64,000 nt of DNA from Clostridiales bacterium. GTDB taxonomy: Bacteria; Bacillota; Clostridia; Oscillospirales; Oscillospiraceae. Made by a program: the position numbers and the translations under genes. Shown here one piece after another: positions 1 through 7,407 of the stretch (position 1 is its first letter; every line of letters starts with the position of its first letter). The stretch is taken from the NCBI GenBank assembly GCA_021202515.1, contig JAJQCW010000057.1:21296-85295 (forward strand). Reading direction: 5' to 3'. Under the pieces are notes generated by a model. The model was not told the origin of the DNA, ran no database searches, and saw only the letters and a list, made by a program, of their open reading frames with translations.

Positions 1-105
1 CCTGCCCTTTCAGGGGCGGCAAGAGGAGTGGTCAGATGCCGAGACGCGCTTCTTTGTGGAAAACATGATACTTGGCAAAAGTGCTGAGCAAAGGGGATAA
101 CCATA
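1..105 (+). repeat. Family 1 hairpin element, right-hand part (truncated by window edge)
   Basis: The first bases carry the conserved CCCTTTCAGGGG-type hairpin and the GGCAAGAGG box seen in the other family 1 copies. It ends with GCTGAGCAAAGGGGATAACC (83-102), the inverse of the left terminal repeat of the copies at 11690 and 15644. The track ORF start at 72 lies inside this element, which argues for the later start of the next gene. Confidence 0.7.
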
Positions 106-137
106 AAATCAAATCTCATCTGGGGGAGGAAAGCGCC

Positions 138-611
138 ATGAAGCTCCTTTTCCGACAGCGGCTCTTTTCCTGGTTCGACAGTTACGACATTTACAATGAG
201 ACGGAAGAGCCGGTTTTCACCGTGAAGGGCCAGTTGAGCTGGGGCCACTGTCTGCACATTTTGGACCAAAACGGCCTCCATGTGGGCACTGTGCGGGAGC
301 GGGTGATGTCCCTGCTCCCCCGGTTTGAGCTGTACGAGGCGGGGGACTACCTGGGTTCCTTCCGCAAGGAGCTGACCTTCCTGCGGCCCCGGTTCGAGTT
401 GGACTTCAACGGCTGGACCGTCCAGGGCGAGGTGTTCGAGTGGGATTACCGCATCTGGGACAGGGATGGGCGGCAGGTGGCCACCGTCTCCAAGGAGCTG
501 TTCCACCTGACCGACACCTATATCATCGACGTGGCAGACCCCGACGACGCCCTCCACGCTCTGATGGTGGTGCTGGCCATCGACGCGGAAAAATGCAGTC
601 GGGGGGATTGA
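138..611 (+). CDS. LURP-one-related (tubby-like barrel) family protein
   Basis: A 157-aa cytosolic protein with no signal peptide or membrane segment. It shows repeated beta-hairpin units such as MKLLFRQRLFSWFDSYDIY, FTVKGQ and then repeats of the form W-x-V-x-G, matching the LURP-one-related/YxjI family, which folds as a 12-stranded barrel around a central helix and has no settled biochemical role in bacteria. I chose ATG 138 because GGGGGAGGAAA sits just upstream. The track start at 72 is a TTG inside a repeat element. The gene stands alone: a repeat lies before it and a promoter-like site after it. Family assignment is by pattern and fairly confident; function is unknown. Confidence 0.7.
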   Translation: MKLLFRQRLFSWFDSYDIYNETEEPVFTVKGQLSWGHCLHILDQNGLHVGTVRERVMSLLPRFELYEAGDYLGSFRKELTFLRPRFELDFNGWTVQGEVFEWDYRIWDRDGRQVATVSKELFHLTDTYIIDVADPDDALHALMVVLAIDAEKCSRGD

Positions 612-640
612 CAATTAGCAATTTGCAATGTGCAATTTTA
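611..640. repeat. Short GCAATGTGCAAT-type repeat
   Basis: ATTAGCAATTTGCAATGTGC and flanking bases follow the stop codon directly. The same words recur at about 38410-38455, 38545-38580, 58215-58232 and 61590-61620, always between genes, so this is a dispersed short repeat and not gene sequence. Confidence 0.6.
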
Positions 641-694
641 GCGATTGGCTATTCGTTCATCAAATTAATTTCCTGTAAATTCGCAAGATGGGTG

Positions 695-723
695 TTTCTT
701 TTTTTAATACGGTGTGTTAGAAT
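695..723 (+). promoter_or_regulatory. Putative promoter of the GT2 gene
   Basis: TAGAAT (718-723) lies 17 nt after a poor -35 (TTTCTT, 695-700) in an AT-rich stretch about 100 bp before the glycosyltransferase start. The -10 is good and the -35 weak. Confidence 0.4.
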
Positions 724-821
724 AGCTACTGCTAAAAATGAGGTCTGGTTATCCTCTTTCCCCCTCGTATGTGCAGGGGTGCGGATAACCCCCGCAAAAC
801 CAAAAACAGGAGCTGTACTTT

Positions 822-1844
822 GTGAAACTGATTACCTTTGCTGTGCCGTGCTACAACTCCGCAGCATATATGTCCCACTGCATCGAGACCCTGCTGGCCG
901 CCGGAGACGAGGCGGAGATCATCCTCGTGGACGACGGCTCCGTGGACGACACCGGCGCCATCGCCGACCAGTTCGCCGCCGACTACCCCGACATCGTCCG
1001 GGTCATCCACCAGCCCAACGGGGGCCATGGCGAGGGTGTCAACCAGGGCATCCGCAATGCCGCCGGCCTTTATTATAAGGTGGTGGACTCCGACGACTGG
1101 CTGAACACCGACTCGCTGGCGCGGGTCATGGCCAAGCTGCGGGAGTTCGCCGCCCAGCCTGAGCCGGTGGACCTGCTGGTGTGCAACTACGTCTATGAGC
1201 ACGTGGAGGACGGCACGGAGAACATCGTCCGCTACAACCACGTTTTCCCCGTGGACCAGGTCTTTGGCTGGAAGGATATGGGCCACTGGAGCCCCTCCAA
1301 GTACCTGCTGATGCACTCGGCCATCTACCGCACCCAACTGCTGCGGGACTGCGGCATGGTGCTGCCCAAGCACACCTTTTATGTGGACAACATTTTTGTC
1401 TATCAGCCACTGCCCATGGTCAAGACCCTCTACTACATGGACGAGGACCTGTACCGCTACTTCATTGGCCGCAGCGACCAGAGCGTCAACGAATCCGTCA
1501 TGATCAAGCGGGTGGACCAGCAGGTGCGCATCACCAAAATCATGATCGACGCCGTGGACCTGGCGGCGGTGAAGGAGACCGAACCGGACCTGTACCGGTA
1601 TATGGTCCGGTATCTGTCCATGATGATGCTCATTTCCTCCATCTTCCTCATCCTCTCCGAAAAGCCGGAGAACCTGGAGGAAAAGGACAACCTGTGGGAT
1701 TACCTGAAGGCCAAGGATGAGCACCTCTACCACAAGCTCAAGTACCGCAGCCTCTCCGCCGTCTCCAACTTGCCCGGCTACCAGGGCCGCAAGCTGTCCG
1801 TCAACCTGTACAAGCTGGCTCAGAAGGTGTATAAGTTCAACTGA
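822..1844 (+). CDS. Family 2 glycosyltransferase
   Basis: A 340-aa GT-A fold glycosyltransferase that would move a sugar from a nucleotide sugar to a cell-surface polymer or lipid. Residues 1-110 show the family signature: FAVPCYNSA, VDDGSVDDT, then the DSDD metal-binding motif near residue 90 (KVVDSDDWL). The C-terminal part has no strong membrane segment, so it is probably peripheral. Start is GTG 822 after CAGGAGC, which fits the start of the GT-A fold (KLITFAVPCYN). The gene is monocistronic, with its own weak promoter and a strong terminator at 1988-2034. The acceptor cannot be read from the sequence. The long minus ORF 732-1733 is its shadow. Confidence 0.88.
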   Translation: MKLITFAVPCYNSAAYMSHCIETLLAAGDEAEIILVDDGSVDDTGAIADQFAADYPDIVRVIHQPNGGHGEGVNQGIRNAAGLYYKVVDSDDWLNTDSLARVMAKLREFAAQPEPVDLLVCNYVYEHVEDGTENIVRYNHVFPVDQVFGWKDMGHWSPSKYLLMHSAIYRTQLLRDCGMVLPKHTFYVDNIFVYQPLPMVKTLYYMDEDLYRYFIGRSDQSVNESVMIKRVDQQVRITKIMIDAVDLAAVKETEPDLYRYMVRYLSMMMLISSIFLILSEKPENLEEKDNLWDYLKAKDEHLYHKLKYRSLSAVSNLPGYQGRKLSVNLYKLAQKVYKFN

Positions 1845-1955
1845 CGTTCCCTTTGCGCCGTTTCGAGAAGCGTCTCCGCCGCTGGCGACGCAGGCGCTCC
1901 CTGGGGAACCGTTGCATCGTGTGGGTCAAAAGCAAAAGATAGAACGTAAAAATCT

Positions 1956-1980
1956 GGGGTCAGGCGTTTCGCCTGACCCC
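1956..1980 (-). terminator. Intrinsic terminator of the cobalamin-riboswitch operon
   Basis: A perfect 10-bp stem GGGGTCAGGC/GCCTGACCCC with a 5-nt loop. On the minus strand it is followed by AGATTTTT, so it should end transcripts coming from the cbiK-like gene. Confidence 0.7.
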
Positions 1981-1987
1981 GTTTCAG

Positions 1988-2034
1988 AGCGGTGGAAACC
2001 AGAGATAACGCTGGCTTCCACCGCTGTTTTATGC
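1988..2034 (+). terminator. Intrinsic terminator of the GT2 gene
   Basis: The stem AGCGGTGGAA/TTCCACCGCT continues into an inner CCAG/CTGG stem and is followed by GTTTTATGCTGTTTT on the plus strand. It lies between convergent genes. Confidence 0.75.
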
Positions 2035-2067
2035 TGTTTTACTGCCCAATATTTGGCGTGGGAAAGC

Positions 2068-3687
2068 TCACTCCGCCGGTTCCGGGTCGGTGACGCTGAC
2101 CACGTGGTCGTACCAGGTGCCCTTGGTGCCCAGAATGGCCAGGTCAAAGTCCTTGCCGATGGCGGCCACGGGGATGTCAAAGCCGTAGACCTCCTCGGAA
2201 GTGCCGTCGCTATAGGTGACGGTGTCAACGGTCGGCTCCAGCAAAACAGCATCCTCGGCCTGAGCGTCCTCCGCCAGACCCACATACAGGTTGACGATGT
2301 TCTGAGACACCAGAGAGACGTGAATGGTCATCTCGCCGTTCTCCACGGTGAGGGTCCCCTTGCCGTCGCAGGCTTCGTTGACGTGGAACATGGAGCTGTC
2401 AGTGTTAAACGTGGCGGTGTACACGCCGTCCTCCAGGGCAGCGTCGTCAGAGGCGGTGTCGCTGGTGGTGGAAGAAGCCAGGTCCTCCATGGCGGCGGCG
2501 GTGTGGGCCACGTAGAGCTGCTGAATGGCCTCGATGCGGCCCAGACCCTCGATTTGGCAGTCCACGCTCTCGAAGTACCCGGAGGCGGTGAACATGCTCA
2601 GCCAGGAGTCCTCGTCCTCCCCGGCCATGTCGTTGTTGGCGTGGTCGCCGGCCACCACCATCAGGGGCCGCAGAACGACCTTGGTGTACCCGGCGGCGAA
2701 CACGGTGTCGATGACGGCGGTACACTCCGTTTCCTCCGGCTCGCCCTCTACGGTGCCGATGAATACGTTTTCGTAGCCCAGGGCTTCCATCTGGGTCTGC
2801 ATCTGGCTGTAGGACACCTTCGCGGTGTGGGAAGTGCCGTGGCCCATAAACACATAAGCCACGCCGTCCTCGGCGGCGGCCTCCAGGGTCTCATAGCCGG
2901 AATCGGCCACGGCTTCGGCGGTGATGGCCTCGGCCACCGCCTGCTTGTCCTCGTTGACGACGGTGGCGTCGTCCCCCACCTCGCCCAGCAGCGGCTCGGC
3001 AATGGCGACGGTGTCGAAATACTCCGCGTATTCTTCGATGGCCTCGCACATCTCGTCATACTCCGCGCCGTGCATCAGGTGGGTGGGCTGCACCACCAGC
3101 GTTTTCACGCCGTTGTCCACCGCCCGCTGGAGGGCCTGCTCCATGTTGTCGATGTACTCCTCGTCACGGGCCTGAACGTGGTTGATGATGATCTGAGCGG
3201 TGAAGGCCCGGCGGACGGACCAGTCCGGGTAGGCTTCCGCCAGCGCGTCCTCTACGCCTTTGATGTCGGTGGCCCGGCTCTCGTTGTAGGAGGTGCCGAA
3301 GCTGACCACCAAAATCTCATACTCCCCGATTTCATCCTGGTTCCGGGGGTCGTCGTCGTCGGCGTCGCCGGTGTCCAGCCCGAAGTAATCCGGGTCGGCG
3401 TTTTCGCCCTCCACCAATGCCTTCTGCTCGTCGGTCAGGGCGTCCCAGGCGGCTTTGGCGGCGGCACACTGTTCGTCGGTTTCGTCGGTGCGGGTCTGAA
3501 CATAGATGGCGTCGATGAGGTCCGCGACGTTAGCGGCGATCTCCTCGTCAGTCAGCTCTGCCACGCTGGACTCCGCAGAGGTCGCAGCCTCAGCAGAAGC
3601 GTCGGCGCTGCTGGTGCTGCCGGAGCAGCCGGTCAGGGCGGCCAGCGCCAGGCTCAGGGCCAGCAGCAATGCGATTCCTTTTTTCAT
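2068..3687 (-). CDS. cbiK: Secreted CbiK-type cobaltochelatase lipoprotein with extra C-terminal beta domain
   Basis: A 539-aa lipoprotein: signal sequence with lipobox LTGC (Cys21), an acidic linker to about residue 120, a class II chelatase domain (about 122-402), and a beta-rich domain (about 417-535). Candidate metal ligands are in THLMHG (His203/206), MGHGTSH (His283) and GDHANND (His349); CbiK enzymes use two histidines and a glutamate to insert cobalt into a sirohydrochlorin ring. The C-terminal domain resembles the domain of the 168-aa protein two genes upstream (DGxYT...VExGxxT). ATG 3687 follows AGGAGGAAAG; the track start is 23 codons too early. It is the last gene of a cobalamin-riboswitch operon. 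An extracytoplasmic chelatase cannot serve cytosolic B12 synthesis in the usual way, so tetrapyrrole or cobalt capture is inferred. Confidence 0.85.
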   Translation of the reverse strand: MKKGIALLLALSLALAALTGCSGSTSSADASAEAATSAESSVAELTDEEIAANVADLIDAIYVQTRTDETDEQCAAAKAAWDALTDEQKALVEGENADPDYFGLDTGDADDDDPRNQDEIGEYEILVVSFGTSYNESRATDIKGVEDALAEAYPDWSVRRAFTAQIIINHVQARDEEYIDNMEQALQRAVDNGVKTLVVQPTHLMHGAEYDEMCEAIEEYAEYFDTVAIAEPLLGEVGDDATVVNEDKQAVAEAITAEAVADSGYETLEAAAEDGVAYVFMGHGTSHTAKVSYSQMQTQMEALGYENVFIGTVEGEPEETECTAVIDTVFAAGYTKVVLRPLMVVAGDHANNDMAGEDEDSWLSMFTASGYFESVDCQIEGLGRIEAIQQLYVAHTAAAMEDLASSTTSDTASDDAALEDGVYTATFNTDSSMFHVNEACDGKGTLTVENGEMTIHVSLVSQNIVNLYVGLAEDAQAEDAVLLEPTVDTVTYSDGTSEEVYGFDIPVAAIGKDFDLAILGTKGTWYDHVVSVTDPEPAE

Positions 3688-3768
3688 GTCTTTCCTCCTG
3701 TATGGATCAATACAATTTATTTCAGACGATTTCCCAAGAGAAACGTTGAAACACAAGTGCAGGCCCGC

Positions 3769-4911
3769 TCAAACCAGCCGGTAGAAAAATTCCATCTCGT
3801 CCCCGGCGGTTCCGGCGAAGATTTGGTGCATTTCCTCAGTGACGGTGCCCAGCCGGGTCATGTCCTGGTAGAGGTTGGCGTTGGTACACCAGACGTTGCC
3901 CTCCTGCACCGCTTTGAAGTCCCCCAGCAGCTCATTCAGGGCCAAAAAGTCCTCCAGTGTGCTGAGCTGGCCGTCAATGGTGCTGTTGTAAAGAACGATG
4001 TCCGCGTCCTTCGCGGTGGCGTAGAATTCCTCCAGCGTCATGCTGACGGTGGCGGTGGCGGTCTCGTCGTCCCCCAGGTCGTCGAAGAGATACTCCCCGC
4101 CTGCCAATGAGATCATCTGGGTCACATAGTCGCCGCTTTTGCGCACCACAGCATAGCCGCCGGTGGAGCTGATGTAGAAATAGGCCACGGTCTTGCCAGT
4201 GGGTTCCTCGGAGGCCACGCTGTTCAGCGCCTCCTCTTGTTCCCGGAACAGTTCCTCCGCCTCGTCCTCCCTGCCCAGCAGGGCGGCGTAGAGCTTGACC
4301 CACTCGGTCCGACCCAGAGGGTGGGTCTCGTAGCTGGAGTAGTCCACCAGCACGGGGATACCCAGCTCCTCCAGCTTCTCCTTGACCTCCGGGCTGTGGT
4401 AGATCATGGTGGACTGAACGGACAGGCGGCACCCGGAGGAAACAATTAACTCATAATCCGGTTCGCTGTACTTCCCCGCATAAACGATGTCCCCCGATTC
4501 CATGGCAAGGCGGGCGTTGTCGATGGTCCACCCGTCGGCCTGGGTGCCGGAAAGGGTGATGGCGTCCAGCCCGTCCAGGGCGTCGAACAGGCACATGGCG
4601 GCGGTGGCCACCAGGTACACATCGGAGAGGGGCTGCTGAATCACAGGGATATCCGTCTCCGGTACGTCCGCTCCCTCCGGCGCCACCAGAAACTGGTCGC
4701 CGCTGGCGATGGAGAGCAGGGTGTACCCCCCCTCGTAGTAGTCCACCGCGAACTCGTGGGCGTAGGACAGCTCCAGACTGCCGGTGTAGGTCAGGCCGCA
4801 GAAGTCCTCCGCAGGGACGTGGCTCCACTCGCTGTCCTCACCGGCGCTCTGGCACCCAACCAAGGAAAACACCAGCGCCGCCGCCAGCAACAGGGCAAAA
4901 AAGCGTTTCAC
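3769..4911 (-). CDS. BtuF/FepB-type ABC substrate-binding lipoprotein
   Basis: A 380-aa lipoprotein with signal peptide and lipobox LVGC (Cys20), followed by a two-lobed helical-backbone periplasmic-binding fold (ISLAGGEYLFDDLGD, VLYNSTIDGQ, VWCTNANLYQDMTRLGTV). This family binds cobalamin, iron-siderophores or haem at the cell surface and hands them to a BtuCD-like permease. Its start overlaps the upstream gene by ATGA, so translation is probably coupled. The operon sits behind a cobalamin riboswitch, which makes a corrinoid or cobalt-tetrapyrrole ligand likely. No permease or ATPase lies nearby, so it must borrow a transporter encoded elsewhere or act as a scavenging partner of the adjacent chelatase. 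Ligand identity is inference. Confidence 0.82.
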   Translation of the reverse strand: MKRFFALLLAAALVFSLVGCQSAGEDSEWSHVPAEDFCGLTYTGSLELSYAHEFAVDYYEGGYTLLSIASGDQFLVAPEGADVPETDIPVIQQPLSDVYLVATAAMCLFDALDGLDAITLSGTQADGWTIDNARLAMESGDIVYAGKYSEPDYELIVSSGCRLSVQSTMIYHSPEVKEKLEELGIPVLVDYSSYETHPLGRTEWVKLYAALLGREDEAEELFREQEEALNSVASEEPTGKTVAYFYISSTGGYAVVRKSGDYVTQMISLAGGEYLFDDLGDDETATATVSMTLEEFYATAKDADIVLYNSTIDGQLSTLEDFLALNELLGDFKAVQEGNVWCTNANLYQDMTRLGTVTEEMHQIFAGTAGDEMEFFYRLV

Positions 4912-5414
4912 CGCCGGGATCTCCTGGCTCTGCTGAACCGTTCGGCGAGAATGAAAATGAGAAACAGGATGATGGCCCCGCCTGCGTCCACCATGGTGGA
5001 GGAAATGGTCACACCCTCGCTGACTTCCTCCAGCGTCTCGCTGTCGAAGTAGAGGATGTACTCGATGTCGTGGGGTTCGCTCATGGCCAGGGTCTCCGCC
5101 ATGACGACCATATCCTCATCTAACACGATGGGAATTTCAAAGGTGGAGCCGTCCTCGGTGGTGGTGGGTTCGTAGTCCACGCCGTCCACCGTCATCCGGT
5201 CATAGTTGGAGCTGGACCAGACCACCGTGGCGGTGATGGACCCGTCCTCCACCACGATGTCCACCGGGGAGGCGATGGAGGCTTTGCCGGTGCCGCCGGA
5301 CATGGTCAGTTCCACGGTATAGGTGCCGTCGGCGGGGGTCTCCGCGGCCAGGGCCGGGGCCGCCAGCAGCAGGCAGGACAGCAGGACGAGAAGAAGTTTT
5401 TGCATGGGTTTCAT
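4908..5414 (-). CDS. Membrane-anchored NEAT-like beta-domain protein, first gene of the B12 operon
   Basis: A 168-aa exported protein: signal peptide 1-23 (ALAAE cleavage region), one beta-rich domain (about 28-135, with VVEDGSITATV, WSSSNYDRM and FEIPIV), one transmembrane helix (about 142-160) and an RRSRR tail. That layout places the domain outside the cell. The domain recurs at the C terminus of the chelatase in this operon. It reminds me of haem-binding NEAT-type domains, but the standard NEAT tyrosine motif is not evident, so I call it NEAT-like only. The start has an excellent AGGAGGTT site. Cobalamin-dependent repression is expected from the riboswitch upstream. Binding of a corrinoid or other tetrapyrrole is inferred from context. 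Confidence 0.7.
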   Translation of the reverse strand: MKPMQKLLLVLLSCLLLAAPALAAETPADGTYTVELTMSGGTGKASIASPVDIVVEDGSITATVVWSSSNYDRMTVDGVDYEPTTTEDGSTFEIPIVLDEDMVVMAETLAMSEPHDIEYILYFDSETLEEVSEGVTISSTMVDAGGAIILFLIFILAERFSRARRSRR

Positions 5415-5435
5415 AAGGGAACCTCCTACAGACTA

Positions 5436-5471
5436 TAAAACAGCCGTCCACGAAATGTTTCGCGGACGGCT
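5436..5471 (-). terminator. Riboswitch expression-platform terminator
   Basis: On the minus strand AGCCGTCCGCGAAA pairs with TTTCGTGGACGGCT (14 bp with one G-U), followed by GTTTTAT, 22 nt before the start codon of the first operon gene and just ahead of its AGGAGG. It fits the off-state terminator of the cobalamin riboswitch. Confidence 0.75.
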
Positions 5472-5488
5472 TACATACGGAGAAACAG

Positions 5489-5547
5489 GAAAAAGAGCGC
5501 ACCAAACAAACCCGCTGCCACCCGGTCAAAATCGGGCGTCGGTGCGT
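5489..5547 (-). terminator. Second terminator-like hairpin in the B12 leader
   Basis: On the minus strand CGCACC pairs with GGTGCG across an inner CCCG...CGGG hairpin, then TCTTTTT follows. It lies between the aptamer and the main terminator, and could be a first terminator or an antiterminator. Confidence 0.45.
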
Positions 5548-5604
5548 TTTCCTTATATCCCCAGCTCCGGAAGTCCGCAGAGAATCGGATACTGCCGCGA
5601 TCGC

Positions 5605-5765
5605 GGCAGAGCGCAGGCAAGTATTCTGGCTTATCGCCTCAGCCCGAAAGGGGCGGCTCCGGCGTCTTCCCAGGGAGGCCCCCAGTGACATCTGTGCCAG
5701 AGTGTTTCGGCGAATTACAGCAACGGCCTTGCGTGGGACTTTCACCCAGCTTCCATGACCTGCGC
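5605..5765 (-). promoter_or_regulatory. Cobalamin riboswitch
   Basis: Read on the minus strand the leader shows the conserved blocks of the adenosyl/methylcobalamin aptamer in order: GGTGAAAGTCCCACGC, GTCACTGGG, GGGAAGACGCCGG and the B12-box-like AAGCCAGAATACTTGCC. It lies directly after a good minus-strand promoter and ahead of an operon encoding tetrapyrrole/corrinoid-related exported proteins. Expected effect: cobalamin binding favours the downstream terminator. Confidence 0.92.
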
Positions 5766-5788
5766 CCTCATTGATTTTGTTTGGTTGG

Positions 5789-5817
5789 ATTATAGCACAC
5801 AGCATCACCAAAAGCAA
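5789..5817 (-). promoter_or_regulatory. Promoter of the cobalamin-riboswitch operon
   Basis: On the minus strand TTGCTT (5817-5812), 17-nt spacer, TATAAT (5794-5789). Transcription would begin just upstream of the aptamer. Confidence 0.8.
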
Positions 5818-5931
5818 GAGCGGCGTCAAAATCTCGTCAGACCGCTCATAAAATCTCACAATGTCAAAACAAACGGCTGTTCTTTGTGAAAATTTTATCA
5901 ATTTTTTCGACAGAAATTTTCCACAAACTAA

Positions 5932-5960
5932 TTGACAAAATTCGGAGAAATTGGGATAAT
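5932..5960 (+). promoter_or_regulatory. Promoter of folC
   Basis: TTGACA (5932-5937), 17-nt spacer, GATAAT (5955-5960), 54 bp before the folC start. Near-consensus housekeeping promoter, divergent from the B12 operon. Confidence 0.8.
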
Positions 5961-6013
5961 AAAAGAGCCAACCAATTTAGTGGTTTTTTACAGAATACAA
6001 AGAAGGTCTTGCT

Positions 6014-7294
6014 ATGAGTTACCAAGCCGCCCTGGATTACATCCACTCCGTCAAATGGCAAACCCGCAAGCCCGGCCTGAGCCGGACCCGCGCCCTGCTC
6101 TCCGCTCTGGGCAACCCGGAGCGAAAGCTGAAGTTTGTCCACATCGCCGGCACCAACGGCAAAGGCAGCACCGCCGCCTGCATTGCAAGCTGCCTTCGCG
6201 CCAGCGGCTACCGGGTGGGGCTTTACACCTCCCCCTATATCAACCGCTTCAATGAGCGCATCCAGGTCAACGGCGTTCCCATCAGCGACATGGCACTGGA
6301 GCAGGCGGTGAACGTTATCCGGCCCAAGGCGGACGCCATGGCCGACTCCCCCTCGGAGTTTGAGTTGATCACCGCCATCGCCTTTTACTATTTCCTGCGC
6401 CAGCGGTGTGACATCGTGGTGCTGGAGGTGGGGTTGGGCGGCGCGCTGGATTCCACCAACGTCATCGGCGTGCCGGAGTGCGCCGTCATCACCGCCATCG
6501 GCCTGGACCATATGCGGGAGCTGGGGCCGACCCTGACGGACATCGCCACCGCCAAGGCGGGCATCATCAAGCCCGGCGGCGTGGTAGTCTCCTACGGTGG
6601 ACAGCCGGAAGCCGACGCCGTCATCAACCGGGCGGTGCGGGAGCGGGGGGCCAGCCTCCGCACGGTGGATTTCAGTCTGCTGACTCTGCGGGACTTCGAC
6701 CTGGACGGCATCACCTTCGATTTCGGCCCGATGAAAAAGCTGCGCCTGCCCCTGATCGGCTCCTATCAGCCCAAAAACGCCGCCACCGCCATCACTGCGC
6801 TGCTGGCCCTGCGGGAGAAGGGCTGGGACATCCCCGACCAGTCCATCCGGGAGGGCCTGGAGAAGGTGCAGTGGCCGGGCCGGTTCGAGGTGCTGCGCAA
6901 ACAGCCCCTCTTCCTGCTGGACGGCAGCCACAACGCCCACGGGATGCAAGCCACAGTGGAGAGCCTGCGGATGAACTTCCCGGAGCAGCGCTTCACCTTC
7001 CTTTTTGCGGTTATGGCCGATAAGGACGTGGCGGAGATGATCCAACTGCTGGCGCCCCTGGCAGAGCGGTTTGTCACCGTCACGGCGGACAACCCGCGGG
7101 CCGTCCCCGCCGGGGAACTGGCCCGGATGCTGACGGAGGCGGGCGTGGCGGCTGTCGCCGCGCCCAGTGTAGAGGCGGGCGTGGCCCTGGCTCTGGAGCT
7201 TGCGGAGAAACGGCCTGTCTGCGCCCTGGGGACGCTGTATTTCAGCGGGGACGTGCGCCGGGCGCTGGAGGCGCTGACGAAGGAACAACCCTGA
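6014..7294 (+). CDS. folC: Bifunctional folylpolyglutamate synthase / dihydrofolate synthase
   Basis: A 426-aa cytosolic ATP-dependent ligase of the Mur-ligase fold that adds glutamate to dihydropteroate or to folates, retaining folate cofactors in the cell. The P-loop HIAGTNGKGST is near residue 45. SPYINRFNERI follows at about 75, then EVGLGGALDSTNVI at about 137 and the C-terminal ligase lobe with LLDGSHNAHG at about 307. Length matches the family (about 420-430 aa). It has its own strong promoter and stands alone; no other folate genes lie nearby. ATG 6014 puts the Mur-ligase N terminus at the expected distance from the P-loop. The minus ORF 5864-7357 is a shadow. Confidence 0.95.
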   Translation: MSYQAALDYIHSVKWQTRKPGLSRTRALLSALGNPERKLKFVHIAGTNGKGSTAACIASCLRASGYRVGLYTSPYINRFNERIQVNGVPISDMALEQAVNVIRPKADAMADSPSEFELITAIAFYYFLRQRCDIVVLEVGLGGALDSTNVIGVPECAVITAIGLDHMRELGPTLTDIATAKAGIIKPGGVVVSYGGQPEADAVINRAVRERGASLRTVDFSLLTLRDFDLDGITFDFGPMKKLRLPLIGSYQPKNAATAITALLALREKGWDIPDQSIREGLEKVQWPGRFEVLRKQPLFLLDGSHNAHGMQATVESLRMNFPEQRFTFLFAVMADKDVAEMIQLLAPLAERFVTVTADNPRAVPAGELARMLTEAGVAAVAAPSVEAGVALALELAEKRPVCALGTLYFSGDVRRALEALTKEQP

Positions 7295-7340
7295 GCCGGG
7301 CCTTTTTCCCCGCTTCTTCCGGTTTTTTCGCGGTTTTCGG

Positions 7341-7369
7341 TTGACGCTCCCTTCCAAAAACGGTATGAT
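7341..7369 (+). promoter_or_regulatory. Promoter of the zinc-ribbon/Ig-like protein gene
   Basis: TTGACG (7341-7346), 17-nt spacer, TATGAT (7364-7369), 38 bp before the ATG. Confidence 0.75.
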
Positions 7370-7407
7370 AGGTACTAGGATTTATACTTTGGAAAGGGCT
7401 TCCTGCT

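Noticed and set aside
72-137. Upstream start of the LURP-one-like gene
   Set aside because: It lies in the right terminal repeat of a family 1 element; ATG 138 has a strong ribosome site.
732-1733. Long minus-strand ORFs opposite coding genes (also 5864-7357, 7375-8550, 8984-11191, 31079-33418, 35397-38261, 41588-43774, 43844-45376, 50018-51883)
   Set aside because: They are complements of well-supported genes in GC-rich DNA, rich in His/Val/Gly or Arg/Pro, with no ribosome sites or recognisable domains.
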